Origin: Paracoccaceae bacterium
GTDB taxonomy: Bacteria; Pseudomonadota; Alphaproteobacteria; Rhodobacterales; Rhodobacteraceae
Assembly (NCBI GenBank): GCA_030148225.1
Contig: JASBTX010000010.1
Span: forward strand, 62,001-126,000
Length of the DNA: 64,000 nucleotides
Reading direction: 5' to 3'
Shown piece by piece: positions 25,805-33,901 of this stretch. A program made the position numbers and the translations under genes. The first letter of the stretch is position 1; each line of letters begins with the position of its first letter. Below the pieces are notes generated by a model. The model was not told the origin of the DNA and ran no database searches. It saw only the letters and a list, made by a program, of their open reading frames with translations.

Positions 25805-25821
25805 GCACTAGTCGGTATCGC

Positions 25822-27057
25822 TTACTTGTAGACTTCCGCCTGTACGCGATCCAGTTCTTCAAGGACTTCCATCATCGTCGAGGTGTCGACCATGAATTTC
25901 TGGAACCCTTCCATGCCCGCCTTGGCCATCTCGGCCGGGGCGTCACGGTCATAGAACTGGGCCAGACCCGCAGCGTTCGACACCACGGCAAAGCCTTCCT
26001 GGATGAACTTGTCATCGGAAACCGTCGCGCGCGAGTTCGGCGGCAGCTGGCCGATGGTCTCATTCCATTTGGACTGGATTTCAGGCTGGGCGATGAAGGC
26101 CAGGAATTTCCGGGCTTCGTCCTTGTTCTTTGCACCCGACGGGATAAAGAACGCGTCCGCAGGTGCCTCTTCGGCCATCGGGATGCCCGGCGTGATTTCA
26201 GGGAACTGGAAATAGTCGATCTGGTCGTTTGTCAGACCGGCATTCTTGTACCCGTCAACCGAGAAGTTGCCCATGACATACATCGCCGCGTCGCCATTGG
26301 CGAAGGGGGCGATGGCGTCCTGCCAGCTCATCGATGTGTGGTTTTCGACAAAGCCGCACTCGTCGATCATCTGGGCCCAGTTTTCCATCGTTTTCACGAT
26401 ACGCGGGTCCGTGTATTTGATCTTGCCGGCTGTCAGGTCGTTGTGAACCTCATAGCCGTTTGTACGCAGGTTGATGTAGTCGAACACACCGGCGGCAGTC
26501 CACAGGAACTTGGTCCCGATGGTGAAGGGCGTCACGCCCGCGTCGCGCAGCGTGCCACAGGCCGACAAGAGACCGTCCCAGGTTGTGGGTTCGTCAAGGC
26601 CGAGCTTGTCAAAGATATCTTTGCGGTAATAGATGCCCCACTGGTAATACGAATAAGGCACGCCCCAGATTTTACCGTTGCGGGTCATGGTCGGCTGAAT
26701 GGCCGCCATGTCCTTGTCCAGGCCTTCTGCCGCCCAAAGATCATCGATCGGCTCAAAGAGGCCGGCATCAACGAACGGCCCCATGCGGTTGCCGGGATAC
26801 CACGAAGTGACATCAGGGGGATCAGCACTCAGGAAGTTGCGGATCGCGGTCTTGTGCGCTTCGCGGTCGTTGATGTTGACGGTGACGTTGATGTCGGGAT
26901 TGGCAGCCTTGAACGCCTCTACCGCATCTTCAAACCCCTTTTTGGGACCGGGGTTCAGGTCGTCGAAGTTGATGACGAGTTCACTTGCGAATGCCGACGT
27001 CGCCAAAATGGTCGACGCCGCAAAGGCCGCAAGTGCCGCCTTGGATTTATGGAACAT
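25822..27057 (-). CDS. Sugar ABC transporter substrate-binding protein
   Basis: A 411-residue extracellular solute-binding protein of family 1 (CUT1 type). It has a signal peptide (AALAAFAASTILATSAFAS, cleavage near residue 24) and the periplasmic core with ELVINFDDLNPGP, FLSADPPDVTSWYPGNRM, GKIWGVPYSYYQWGIYYRKD and FANGDAAMYVMGNF. No lipobox is present. It is the first gene of the operon that also encodes both permeases and the sugar enzymes. GGGAGGA precedes ATG 27057. The palindrome at 27080-27102 lies just upstream. Confidence 0.94.
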   Translation of the reverse strand: MFHKSKAALAAFAASTILATSAFASELVINFDDLNPGPKKGFEDAVEAFKAANPDINVTVNINDREAHKTAIRNFLSADPPDVTSWYPGNRMGPFVDAGLFEPIDDLWAAEGLDKDMAAIQPTMTRNGKIWGVPYSYYQWGIYYRKDIFDKLGLDEPTTWDGLLSACGTLRDAGVTPFTIGTKFLWTAAGVFDYINLRTNGYEVHNDLTAGKIKYTDPRIVKTMENWAQMIDECGFVENHTSMSWQDAIAPFANGDAAMYVMGNFSVDGYKNAGLTNDQIDYFQFPEITPGIPMAEEAPADAFFIPSGAKNKDEARKFLAFIAQPEIQSKWNETIGQLPPNSRATVSDDKFIQEGFAVVSNAAGLAQFYDRDAPAEMAKAGMEGFQKFMVDTSTMMEVLEELDRVQAEVYK

Positions 27058-27079
27058 GTAGTCCTCCCTAATGGTCCAT

Positions 27080-27102
27080 TATGTGAAACTTAATTTCGCA
27101 TA
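27080..27102 (+). promoter_or_regulatory. Candidate IclR operator between the sugar operon and its regulator
   Basis: TATGTGAAA (27080-27088), five bases, TTTCGCATA (27094-27102): a 9-5-9 inverted repeat with one mismatch. An overlapping ATTTC-N7-GAAAT pair (27093-27109) adds a second half-site set. It sits in the divergent gap, 23 bases before the binding-protein start and 86 before the IclR start, placed to control both. Confidence 0.65.
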
Positions 27103-27187
27103 TTGAAATCATAACCGCGACTCGCCTATGCTTGTCAACACCTGGTTTCGCCAGAGGAGGCGCGCGACCGGGCTGGACGGAGGGAAC

Positions 27188-27982
27188 ATGGCGGCAAGGG
27201 AACGCGGGGACGGAACGGTCGGCAAGGCGCTCGAGGTTCTTGACCGTGTCGCCGCTTATGACAGGCCGGTGCGGTTCTCTGAACTGCTGCAGGACAGCGC
27301 CTACCCCAAGGCCACGCTCTATCGCCTGCTCCAGACCCTCTGCAGCCAGGGTATGGTTGGGTATAATTCCGATACACAGCAATATTCGCTGGGCGTCCGC
27401 CTTGTGCGGCTGGCCCATGCCGCGTGGCAGCAATCCTCGCTCGCGCCCATCGCACGGCCCCATATCGATCAACTCTCGGCACAGGTCGCCGAGACGGTGC
27501 ATCTGGCCCAGCTCGACAATGCCCATGTGCTTTATGTCGACAAGCGCAGCGCCGATACCCCGGTCGAGATGTTCTCGCAGGCCGGCAAGGTCGGGCCGGC
27601 CTATTGCACCGGCGTGGGCAAGGCGATGCTCGCCTTTCTGCCCGATACGCGCATCGATACCGTGCTCAAACAGCAATCCTATCATCGCTTCACACCCAAG
27701 ACGCTGGGCTGCGAGGATGAACTGCGTCAGGATCTTCTGCGTATCCGCGATCGGGGCTATGCCTTTGACGACGAAGAGCATGAACAGAATATCATCTGCG
27801 TCGCACACCCGATATTGTCGCCGCGCGGTCGGGTTCTGGGTGCGATCTCGGTCACATCCACCACCGGTCGGTCCTCTTTGGATACACTCAGTGACTTCGT
27901 GCCGATGATTCGGTCCACAGCCGAGAAAATCGCCGACGAAGCCTCTGCCTGGGGTTTTCCCGAAACCGCGCCCGGCGCCTAA
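27188..27982 (+). CDS. IclR-family transcriptional regulator of the sugar operon
   Basis: A 264-residue regulator. The winged helix-turn-helix is at about residues 10-70 (VGKALEVLDRVAAYDRPVRF start; YPKATLYRLLQTL recognition helix). The effector domain includes VHLAQLDNAHVLYVDKR, CTGVGKAMLAFLPD, FDDEEHEQNIICVAHPI and ISVTSTTGRSS. Divergence from the sugar operon and the palindrome at 27080-27102 suggest that it controls transport and catabolism and senses a pathway sugar acid. ATG 27188 has GGAGGG five bases upstream; an earlier in-frame ATG at 27128 has none. The transporter ATPase gene follows after 18 bases. Confidence 0.93.
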   Translation: MAARERGDGTVGKALEVLDRVAAYDRPVRFSELLQDSAYPKATLYRLLQTLCSQGMVGYNSDTQQYSLGVRLVRLAHAAWQQSSLAPIARPHIDQLSAQVAETVHLAQLDNAHVLYVDKRSADTPVEMFSQAGKVGPAYCTGVGKAMLAFLPDTRIDTVLKQQSYHRFTPKTLGCEDELRQDLLRIRDRGYAFDDEEHEQNIICVAHPILSPRGRVLGAISVTSTTGRSSLDTLSDFVPMIRSTAEKIADEASAWGFPETAPGA

Positions 27983-28000
27983 TTCAACAGGAACACTGAA

Positions 28001-29065
28001 ATGTCACAGGTCAAACTCTCAAACGTGGTCAAGAGCTATGGTGATGTTCAGGTCATCCATGGTGTCGATCTGGATATCAGGGATGGAGAGTTCTGTGTCT
28101 TTGTCGGCCCGTCCGGCTGTGGCAAATCCACCCTTCTCAGGATGGTTGCCGGGCTGGAAGAGACGACCGGCGGGCGTATCGAGATCGGGACGCGCGACGT
28201 CACGGATGTCGATCCGGCCCAGCGTGGCGTGGCGATGGTTTTTCAGACCTACGCGCTCTATCCACATATGACGGTCGAAGAGAATATGGGTTTCGGCCTG
28301 CGCATGAACGGCGTCGACAAGGCCGAAATCACGCGCAAGGTATCCGAGGCCTCGGATATCCTGAAACTGGGCGACTATCTCAAACGCAAACCCAAGGCCC
28401 TTTCAGGGGGCCAGCGCCAGCGCGTTGCCATTGGACGCGCCATCGTGCGCGGGCCCGAAGTGTTTCTGTTTGACGAGCCACTGTCCAACCTTGACGCGGA
28501 ACTGCGCGTCGAGATGCGGGTCGAGATCGCGCGCCTGCATCAGGAAATCGGTGCCACGATGATCTATGTCACTCATGATCAGGTCGAGGCGATGACACTG
28601 GCCGACAAGATTGTCGTGCTGCGTGCCGGCGTGATCGAACAGGTCGGCGCGCCGATGGACCTCTATCGCAATCCCGACAACAAATTCGTCGCCGGGTTCA
28701 TCGGCTCTCCTGCGATGAACTTTGTCGCGGGTCGGGTCAGGGACGGCGGCGTGGATATCCCGGGGCTTGGCGTGACCGGTCTTGCACCGGGTGTCGCCAA
28801 CATGCCGGCAGAGGGCGCCGAGGTCATCGTTGGCCTGCGCCCGGAACATGTCGCGCTTGTCCCGGGGCAAGAGGTGCTGGACGTCACCCTGACCGAGGCA
28901 TTGGGTGGGGTTTCATATGCCTATCTTCAGGGCCCGACCGGCGAACGCTTTATTGTCGAGGAACGCGGTGAAGAGCGTATCGGGATCGGCGCGAAGGTCG
29001 GCGTCAGTTTTCCGCCGGACAAGGCGCTGCTTTTTGATCCGGCATCCGAGATGCGCATCCGCTGA
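28001..29065 (+). CDS. Sugar ABC transporter ATPase, MalK/UgpC type
   Basis: A 354-residue ATPase: Walker A GPSGCGKST (about residues 38-46), Q-loop, signature LSGGQRQRVAIGRAIVR (about 134-150), Walker B VFLFDEPLSNLD and H-loop YVTHDQ, then the C-terminal TOBE/OB regulatory domain (RPEHVAL, EALGG). It energises import by the permeases at 23939 and 24791, although its gene lies on the other strand behind the iclR gene. Such a split suggests that the ATPase and regulator form one divergent unit, both under the same operator. Confidence 0.94.
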   Translation: MSQVKLSNVVKSYGDVQVIHGVDLDIRDGEFCVFVGPSGCGKSTLLRMVAGLEETTGGRIEIGTRDVTDVDPAQRGVAMVFQTYALYPHMTVEENMGFGLRMNGVDKAEITRKVSEASDILKLGDYLKRKPKALSGGQRQRVAIGRAIVRGPEVFLFDEPLSNLDAELRVEMRVEIARLHQEIGATMIYVTHDQVEAMTLADKIVVLRAGVIEQVGAPMDLYRNPDNKFVAGFIGSPAMNFVAGRVRDGGVDIPGLGVTGLAPGVANMPAEGAEVIVGLRPEHVALVPGQEVLDVTLTEALGGVSYAYLQGPTGERFIVEERGEERIGIGAKVGVSFPPDKALLFDPASEMRIR

Positions 29066-29115
29066 ACCACATCACGCCATATCGGCGCGGCCCGGTCCCC
29101 GTGCCCGGCAAAATG

Positions 29116-29622
29116 TCAGTCATTGTCCAGCAAACCGGCGCCTGCGCCGCTGATCCGCGATTGTTCGTTTGACGCGACATAGGACCGGACGGCCAGTCGG
29201 TTCAGCGCGGTCCAGATATCATCGGGCAGTTCAAACCGCGTGGCCGGCCTGACGGGGCCTTCTTCACCGGGTGCGAAAGTTACCGCGCCGTCTGCCTCTT
29301 TCCTCATCGCAATATGGCCGCGCGCCCGCGCATAGCCCGCGGCCAGCCCGGCAAAATCATCACCCCCCAGCGTCACGCGCTGGCCGGTTGCCTGAACCAT
29401 GTCCACCGCTGACGGCATCGACAGGATCGCCGGTGCATTGGTTAGCAATCCGCCTGAAATCTGCGGGGCCGGCCGTTCGAGCATTGATACGATGGCGGCC
29501 CAGTCCGGCGCATCGGTGCATGCCGCAGCCTCGGCAAAATCGCGCGCCGGCCCGTGTGGCCAGCCCGCGCCTATGGCGGCCTTGGCCAGCGCGCCCATCA
29601 ATTCGTTCAGCGAGACGTTCAT
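29116..29622 (-). CDS. DUF3726-like protein, last gene of the soe operon
   Basis: A 168-residue protein beginning MNVSLNELMGALAKAAIGAGW and rich in alanine and glycine, with a charged C-terminus. It resembles the small proteins grouped as DUF3726 in Rhodobacteraceae; function is not known. No transmembrane segment or catalytic motif is obvious. Its start overlaps the preceding 560-residue gene by four bases (ATGA), so it is translated with that operon. The helical N-terminal region (GPARDFAEAAACTD) suggests a binding role, but this is speculation. Confidence 0.6.
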   Translation of the reverse strand: MNVSLNELMGALAKAAIGAGWPHGPARDFAEAAACTDAPDWAAIVSMLERPAPQISGGLLTNAPAILSMPSAVDMVQATGQRVTLGGDDFAGLAAGYARARGHIAMRKEADGAVTFAPGEEGPVRPATRFELPDDIWTALNRLAVRSYVASNEQSRISGAGAGLLDND

Positions 29623-31301
29623 GCGCCCATCACCGGAAACGACCAGTCTATGTCCGAAAGGTCATGGCGCGTCGGTGCCCCCTGAAACAGCGTGATCCGT
29701 GTCCATCGGTCCGAGCGCGGATCAAATCGCGTCGCCCCAAAAAAGGCCAGCTTGCAGCGCAGCATATCGATGGGCAGACAATCCCGCCCGATCAGGTTGT
29801 CGCGAATTTCCATGTAGGGATGGCTTGGCGCGGCCTGGGCACGCTGCACCATCAGCCGCTGATCCGGGCGCGCCAGCAGAAACTCGGCAACGCTCTGGTC
29901 CGGCCCGGCATCGACGATGGCGCGCGACAGGCTTTGCACCTGCCGGGCAATGTCCAGCGGGTGTTCCTTGTCGGCGCCATCCTCTTCATCCCGCAATCCC
30001 AGCCGTGGTTCGGCCTTGTCTTCGGAGGTGTACCAGAATTGCGCCTTTGCCCCTTCCTGTTCGAAATCCACCGCCAGCGCCCAGCCGTAGTGCTTCTCCA
30101 GCAGGGCTTGCAATTCGGACAGCTTCATTGCGGCATTCAGGCCGGGGACGGGCGGGGCGCTCATGCAATCGGTCAGACCATCGATCAGATCGCCATGAAC
30201 CTCCAGCATCAGGGCGACCAGAAATTCCTGTGCCTCTTCGGACCAGTCCGCAGCAGTTGCCATCAGCCGGGCCCACGGCTTGGCGTTTCTCAGCGCGCCG
30301 GCCCCGATCACGGCGCCCAGTTCCGTCGCCTCGCTGCGCAGCATCACGATCCGTGCCTGCTGGCGTTCGTCGGCCACGTTCCAGTCTTCCAGATGGTTGC
30401 GCGCCCGCGCCAGCAGCGTGACAAAGGCGTTTTGCGTGGCGTCATCAGCCCCCGCAACCGCCAGAACCCGCGCCAGCGCGGTTTCGCGCACCAGCATCCA
30501 GTTGTTCAGCAGGATCGGATGATTGACCAGAAACGGTGCCATGCCCAGCCCGGTCGAATTGCCAATGCCAAGGTGACGTTTGATCGGATCGGACAGGCCC
30601 ACCGCCCTCTCCGGTGCCCGGCAGCGGGCGACATGTTCGGCCAGATCGTGGGTGAATTCACGGATCAGCCAGACGGTCAGCATCTCGGCCCGGAAAGGAT
30701 GCGCCATGCCGGGCCTGTCACGGATATCACCGCGATCCGCGATCCCGAATTTGCCGTTGCCATAGACTGCGGTGGTGCGCATCAGATAGCCGATCTGATC
30801 AACCATCGCCACGTCGGGCTGGCGACCTTCGGACAGGCGCTCAACCACATGCTGAAACAGGCGCACGCTCTTGTTGGCGCGGCTCAGCACCAGTTCCCTC
30901 TGGCTGCAGCGCCCGGCCTCTTGGCGCGGGACGTTCTGTTGCAAGCGGTCCAGATCGTCCTTCTCGGGCACCCCGTCAAACAGGGCGAACCCGGTATCCC
31001 ACGCTTCGGCGATGACGCGGTCGGTACGTTGACTGGGATCAAGCGCGTTGGAAAACGCGATCAGCGAATAGGTGTGCCCTGACAGATCCACGGCATAGAC
31101 CGCGCGGCCATACCCCTGATCATTCATCTCCCAGACAGGGCGGGTGACACTGGCGCCTTCCCGTGCCAACTGGCGGATCAGGCTGCGGGTAAAGCTGAGC
31201 CGCGTGGGAAAGGATGCCCCCATCCGCGACAGCCGCATGACGTGATCGGGGCTGCGCAGCGCCGCCTCTGCCGGGCGGGTCGGGGTTTCCGGTTCAGCCA
31301 T
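29619..31301 (-). CDS. Uncharacterised 560-residue protein in the soe operon
   Basis: Soluble by composition, without signal peptide or clear membrane segments. Recognisable stretches include SFTRSLIRQLAREGASVTRP, YAVDLSGHTYSLIAFSNALD, WDTGFALFDGVPEKDDLDRL, SNALDPSQRTDRVIAEAWD and ILLNNWMLVRETALARVLAV. I cannot link them to a named fold. It lies between an M19-type dipeptidase gene, which it overlaps by eight bases, and a DUF3726-like gene, which it overlaps by four. The start could be ATG 31301 or TTG 31313; neither has an ideal ribosome-binding site, consistent with translational coupling. Its length and linkage to soeABC suggest a conserved partner, possibly in substrate handling or assembly, but this is inference. 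Confidence 0.7.
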   Translation of the reverse strand: MAEPETPTRPAEAALRSPDHVMRLSRMGASFPTRLSFTRSLIRQLAREGASVTRPVWEMNDQGYGRAVYAVDLSGHTYSLIAFSNALDPSQRTDRVIAEAWDTGFALFDGVPEKDDLDRLQQNVPRQEAGRCSQRELVLSRANKSVRLFQHVVERLSEGRQPDVAMVDQIGYLMRTTAVYGNGKFGIADRGDIRDRPGMAHPFRAEMLTVWLIREFTHDLAEHVARCRAPERAVGLSDPIKRHLGIGNSTGLGMAPFLVNHPILLNNWMLVRETALARVLAVAGADDATQNAFVTLLARARNHLEDWNVADERQQARIVMLRSEATELGAVIGAGALRNAKPWARLMATAADWSEEAQEFLVALMLEVHGDLIDGLTDCMSAPPVPGLNAAMKLSELQALLEKHYGWALAVDFEQEGAKAQFWYTSEDKAEPRLGLRDEEDGADKEHPLDIARQVQSLSRAIVDAGPDQSVAEFLLARPDQRLMVQRAQAAPSHPYMEIRDNLIGRDCLPIDMLRCKLAFFGATRFDPRSDRWTRITLFQGAPTRHDLSDIDWSFPVMGA

Positions 31302-32280
31302 CTGCGGATCCAAAACTCCGGTCGAAAAATCTCAGCCAGTTGTCGCCCATAAGACCGTCAATCTCATCGGGCGAAAACCCGGCATCGATCAGCCCTTCGG
31401 CGATATTGGGAAAGTCGCGATTGTCACGGAACCAGCCGGGCTGTGGCGGAAATCCGGGATTGTCGGCGCTGCCTTCGCCAAAATCCATCGCCTTGGTCCA
31501 GCGCCCGTTGCGCATCCATGTCACCACGCTGTCGGGCTGATCCTGACAAAGATCGCTGCCGATCCCCAGGTACTCAACCCCGTAGCGCTCAGCAGTATCG
31601 GCGATCATGGTACAGAAATCGGCCAGCGTGCAGTCCGTCCCGCCCTTCAGGTGATGCGGATAAAGCGAAAAACCCAGCATCCCGCCCGCATCGGTCAGCG
31701 CCTTCAGAACGTCGTGGGATTTGTTGCGCCGGGCCGGGTGCCAGTCGGCGGGGTTGGCATGGGTAATCGCAATCGGCCGGCTCGAATACTCAATCGCCTC
31801 CAGCGTCGAGCGGTCGGCGGAATGGCTCATATCGACAACCATGCCGACACGGTTCATCTCGGCCACGACCTGTCTGCCCATCCGGGTCAGGCCGGTATCG
31901 TCATCCTCGTAACAGCCGGTCGCCAGCAGCGACTGGTTGTTATAGGTCAGCTGCATGAACCGCGCGCCCAGCTGGTGCCAGATCTCGACGAGGTCGATAT
32001 CATCCTCGATGGGCGAGGGGTTTTGGAAACCAAAGAATATCGCCGTGCGCCCCGTTTCGCGGGCAAGGCGCACATCATCGCCGGTGCGCCCGTGAAAGAT
32101 CAGGTCGGGATAGGCCTGAAACCACCGGTTCCACGCCTCGACATTCAGCACCGTCTCGCGGAAAACTTCGTGATAGGCGATGGTGACATGTACCGCGTCG
32201 ACCCCCCCTTCGCGCATTTGCCGGAAAATCTTTTCAGACCAGTTGGCATATTGCAGGGCGTCGATGCGATGGGCCATCAT
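31294..32280 (-). CDS. Peptidase M19 (membrane/renal dipeptidase family) protein
   Basis: A 328-residue TIM-barrel metallohydrolase. Family M19 signs are DAVHVTIAYHE at the N-terminus, GFQNPSPIEDDIDLVEIWHQLGARFMQLTYN, MVVDMSHSADRSTLEA (a metal histidine), PIAITHANPADWHPARRN (second histidine) and YLGIGSDLCQDQ (aspartate). The N-terminal HxD zinc motif reads DAVHVT, which differs from the classical HxD order, so metal content is uncertain. Family members hydrolyse dipeptides or related N-acyl compounds. It overlaps soeC by four bases (ATGA) and is thus coupled to the molybdoenzyme, a setting not explained by peptide turnover. Confidence 0.82.
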   Translation of the reverse strand: MMAHRIDALQYANWSEKIFRQMREGGVDAVHVTIAYHEVFRETVLNVEAWNRWFQAYPDLIFHGRTGDDVRLARETGRTAIFFGFQNPSPIEDDIDLVEIWHQLGARFMQLTYNNQSLLATGCYEDDDTGLTRMGRQVVAEMNRVGMVVDMSHSADRSTLEAIEYSSRPIAITHANPADWHPARRNKSHDVLKALTDAGGMLGFSLYPHHLKGGTDCTLADFCTMIADTAERYGVEYLGIGSDLCQDQPDSVVTWMRNGRWTKAMDFGEGSADNPGFPPQPGWFRDNRDFPNIAEGLIDAGFSPDEIDGLMGDNWLRFFDRSFGSADG

Positions 32281-33152
32281 CTCTTACCGTAATAAAGCCC
32301 GACGACATGCTCGGCCTCGGCAAAGAAAAGCCACCGCGCGCCAAGTGTGCCTGCCAGGTGCAGGATTACCGCGATGAGACCCACAATATGCCCCGCGGGC
32401 AAGAGCAAAAGTAACAGTACAGGCAGAATGCTCAGCCCGGTCAGGCTCAGGATTCTCAGCTTGCGCGCATGCTTGCGGCCCACAACATGCACCATTTCCC
32501 GCAACAGGTAGTTGCCGCCGGAATGGGGTGACTCCAGCAGGCGAACCTTGCCCACGGGTCCCAGCCCGGTGGCGGTCTCCATCGTGTGACCGGCGTCGCG
32601 GAACCGTGCGTCACCCGTTGTCCAGGCGATATATTGCAGCCCACCCAAAAGGATCAGCAGGATGATCGCCGCCGTCACCTGACCGGCCATCAATGCGCCG
32701 CCGCCGACGGCGAACACCATGAACAGTGCTGGCGTCGTCCAGGCGTTCCATCGGGGAACGGTTTTCAACTGCCCATAAATCATCGACGTGGCATAGACCG
32801 TGGCCAGCGACAGGATGCTGCCCAAAATACCAAGCCCCGTCCAGCGCTCACCCAGAAAGACCAGCCCGGCGCCGTAGACGGCCATGACCAGCAGGCTCAG
32901 CACCGCCAGCCAGCCTTCGCGGCTCAGCCAGCTTGTGCGCCACTGGGTAAACGCCCTGAGCGCGCGCTGCGGATTGCCCAGGTGAAAGGTTGATGAGATC
33001 AGCCCGCCGACCGCCATCAGATAGGCCAGTGCAAAAAAGACGAAGGCCACCCAGCCGGTCACATCCGGCAGGCCCAGACCCAGCCACGCCAAAAGCCCGA
33101 AACCAAGGCCCGAAAAGACGGTGAAAAAAATGATCGAGGGTGCGGGATGCAT
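32277..33152 (-). CDS. soeC: Sulfite dehydrogenase membrane anchor SoeC (DmsC/NrfD type)
   Basis: A 291-residue polytopic protein with about eight hydrophobic segments, of the DmsC family (STFHLGNPQRALRAF and TQWRTSWLSREGWLA early). It anchors the SoeAB heterodimer to the inner membrane and passes electrons to quinone. Its ATG shares a base with the soeB stop. Identification as SoeC and not DmsC relies on the neighbouring taurine/sulfite genes and on SoeA lacking a Tat signal. Confidence 0.87.
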   Translation of the reverse strand: MHPAPSIIFFTVFSGLGFGLLAWLGLGLPDVTGWVAFVFFALAYLMAVGGLISSTFHLGNPQRALRAFTQWRTSWLSREGWLAVLSLLVMAVYGAGLVFLGERWTGLGILGSILSLATVYATSMIYGQLKTVPRWNAWTTPALFMVFAVGGGALMAGQVTAAIILLILLGGLQYIAWTTGDARFRDAGHTMETATGLGPVGKVRLLESPHSGGNYLLREMVHVVGRKHARKLRILSLTGLSILPVLLLLLLPAGHIVGLIAVILHLAGTLGARWLFFAEAEHVVGLYYGKR

Positions 33153-33901
33153 CAGAGTTTCTCCAGCGCTTTGTCGAGCCAGCCAATGAAACCTCTGGCA
33201 TCCTCGGCCACAGGCTCCAGAAGCGGGGCAAGAATGTCGATTTCTTCCAGCGGCTGATCCTTTGGCCGGGGCGGCAGGTATTTATTGACAGGTTTCGTGC
33301 CCTGTTCCGGCATCAGGTCGATCCCGCCCCGCGCCTCGACCAGCTTGCTCACGTCGCTATCGGGATCGCCCAGATCACCGAAATGGCGCGCACCGGCGGG
33401 GCAGGTGCGGACACATGACGGCACGCGGTCCACTTCGGGCAGATTGTCGTTATAGATGCGATCAACACACAGCGTGCATTTCTTCATCACGCCTGCCGCC
33501 TGATCAAGCTCGCGCGCACCATAGGGGCAGGCCCATGCGCACAGGCCGCAGCCGATGCAGGCGCTCTCGTTGACAAGGACGATACCGTCCTCCTGCCGCT
33601 TATAGCTCGCCCCGGTGGGGCAGACCGTGACACAGGGCGCGTCTTCGCAATGCAGGCAGGATTTCGGGAAATGGGTGGTTTGGGCCTGCCCGTCCGGGCG
33701 CATGACCTCATAGGCATGAACCCGGTTCAGAAAGGTGCCCGAAGGATCGCCGCCATAGGGGTCCTGATCCGACAAAGGCACGCCATAGCCCTGGGTGTTC
33801 CAGCCCTTGCACGACACAACACAGGCATGACAGCCGACGCATGTGTCCAGATCGATGACGAGGCCCAGCTTGGCATCGGTTTTTTCCGGCAACAGGGTCA
33901 T
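33152..33901 (-). CDS. soeB: Sulfite dehydrogenase iron-sulfur subunit SoeB (DmsB type)
   Basis: A 249-residue ferredoxin-like subunit. Four cysteine clusters are visible: CVGCHACVVSCKGWN (about residues 21-35), CLHCEDAPCVTVCPTGA, CIGCGLCAWACPYGA and CTLC...CVRTCPAGARHFGD, enough for four [4Fe-4S] centres. It relays electrons from the molybdenum subunit to the membrane anchor. The C-terminal tail is acidic and rich in proline. It overlaps soeA by four bases and soeC by one, consistent with a coupled soeABC operon. Confidence 0.92.
   Translation of the reverse strand: MTLLPEKTDAKLGLVIDLDTCVGCHACVVSCKGWNTQGYGVPLSDQDPYGGDPSGTFLNRVHAYEVMRPDGQAQTTHFPKSCLHCEDAPCVTVCPTGASYKRQEDGIVLVNESACIGCGLCAWACPYGARELDQAAGVMKKCTLCVDRIYNDNLPEVDRVPSCVRTCPAGARHFGDLGDPDSDVSKLVEARGGIDLMPEQGTKPVNKYLPPRPKDQPLEEIDILAPLLEPVAEDARGFIGWLDKALEKL

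Noticed and set aside
29271-31082. Open frame of 603 codons on the plus strand
   Set aside because: Antisense to the 560-residue gene. I considered that the plus frame might be real, because the minus-strand protein is uncharacterised, but the minus frame has overlapping starts and stops with its operon and a normal protein composition.
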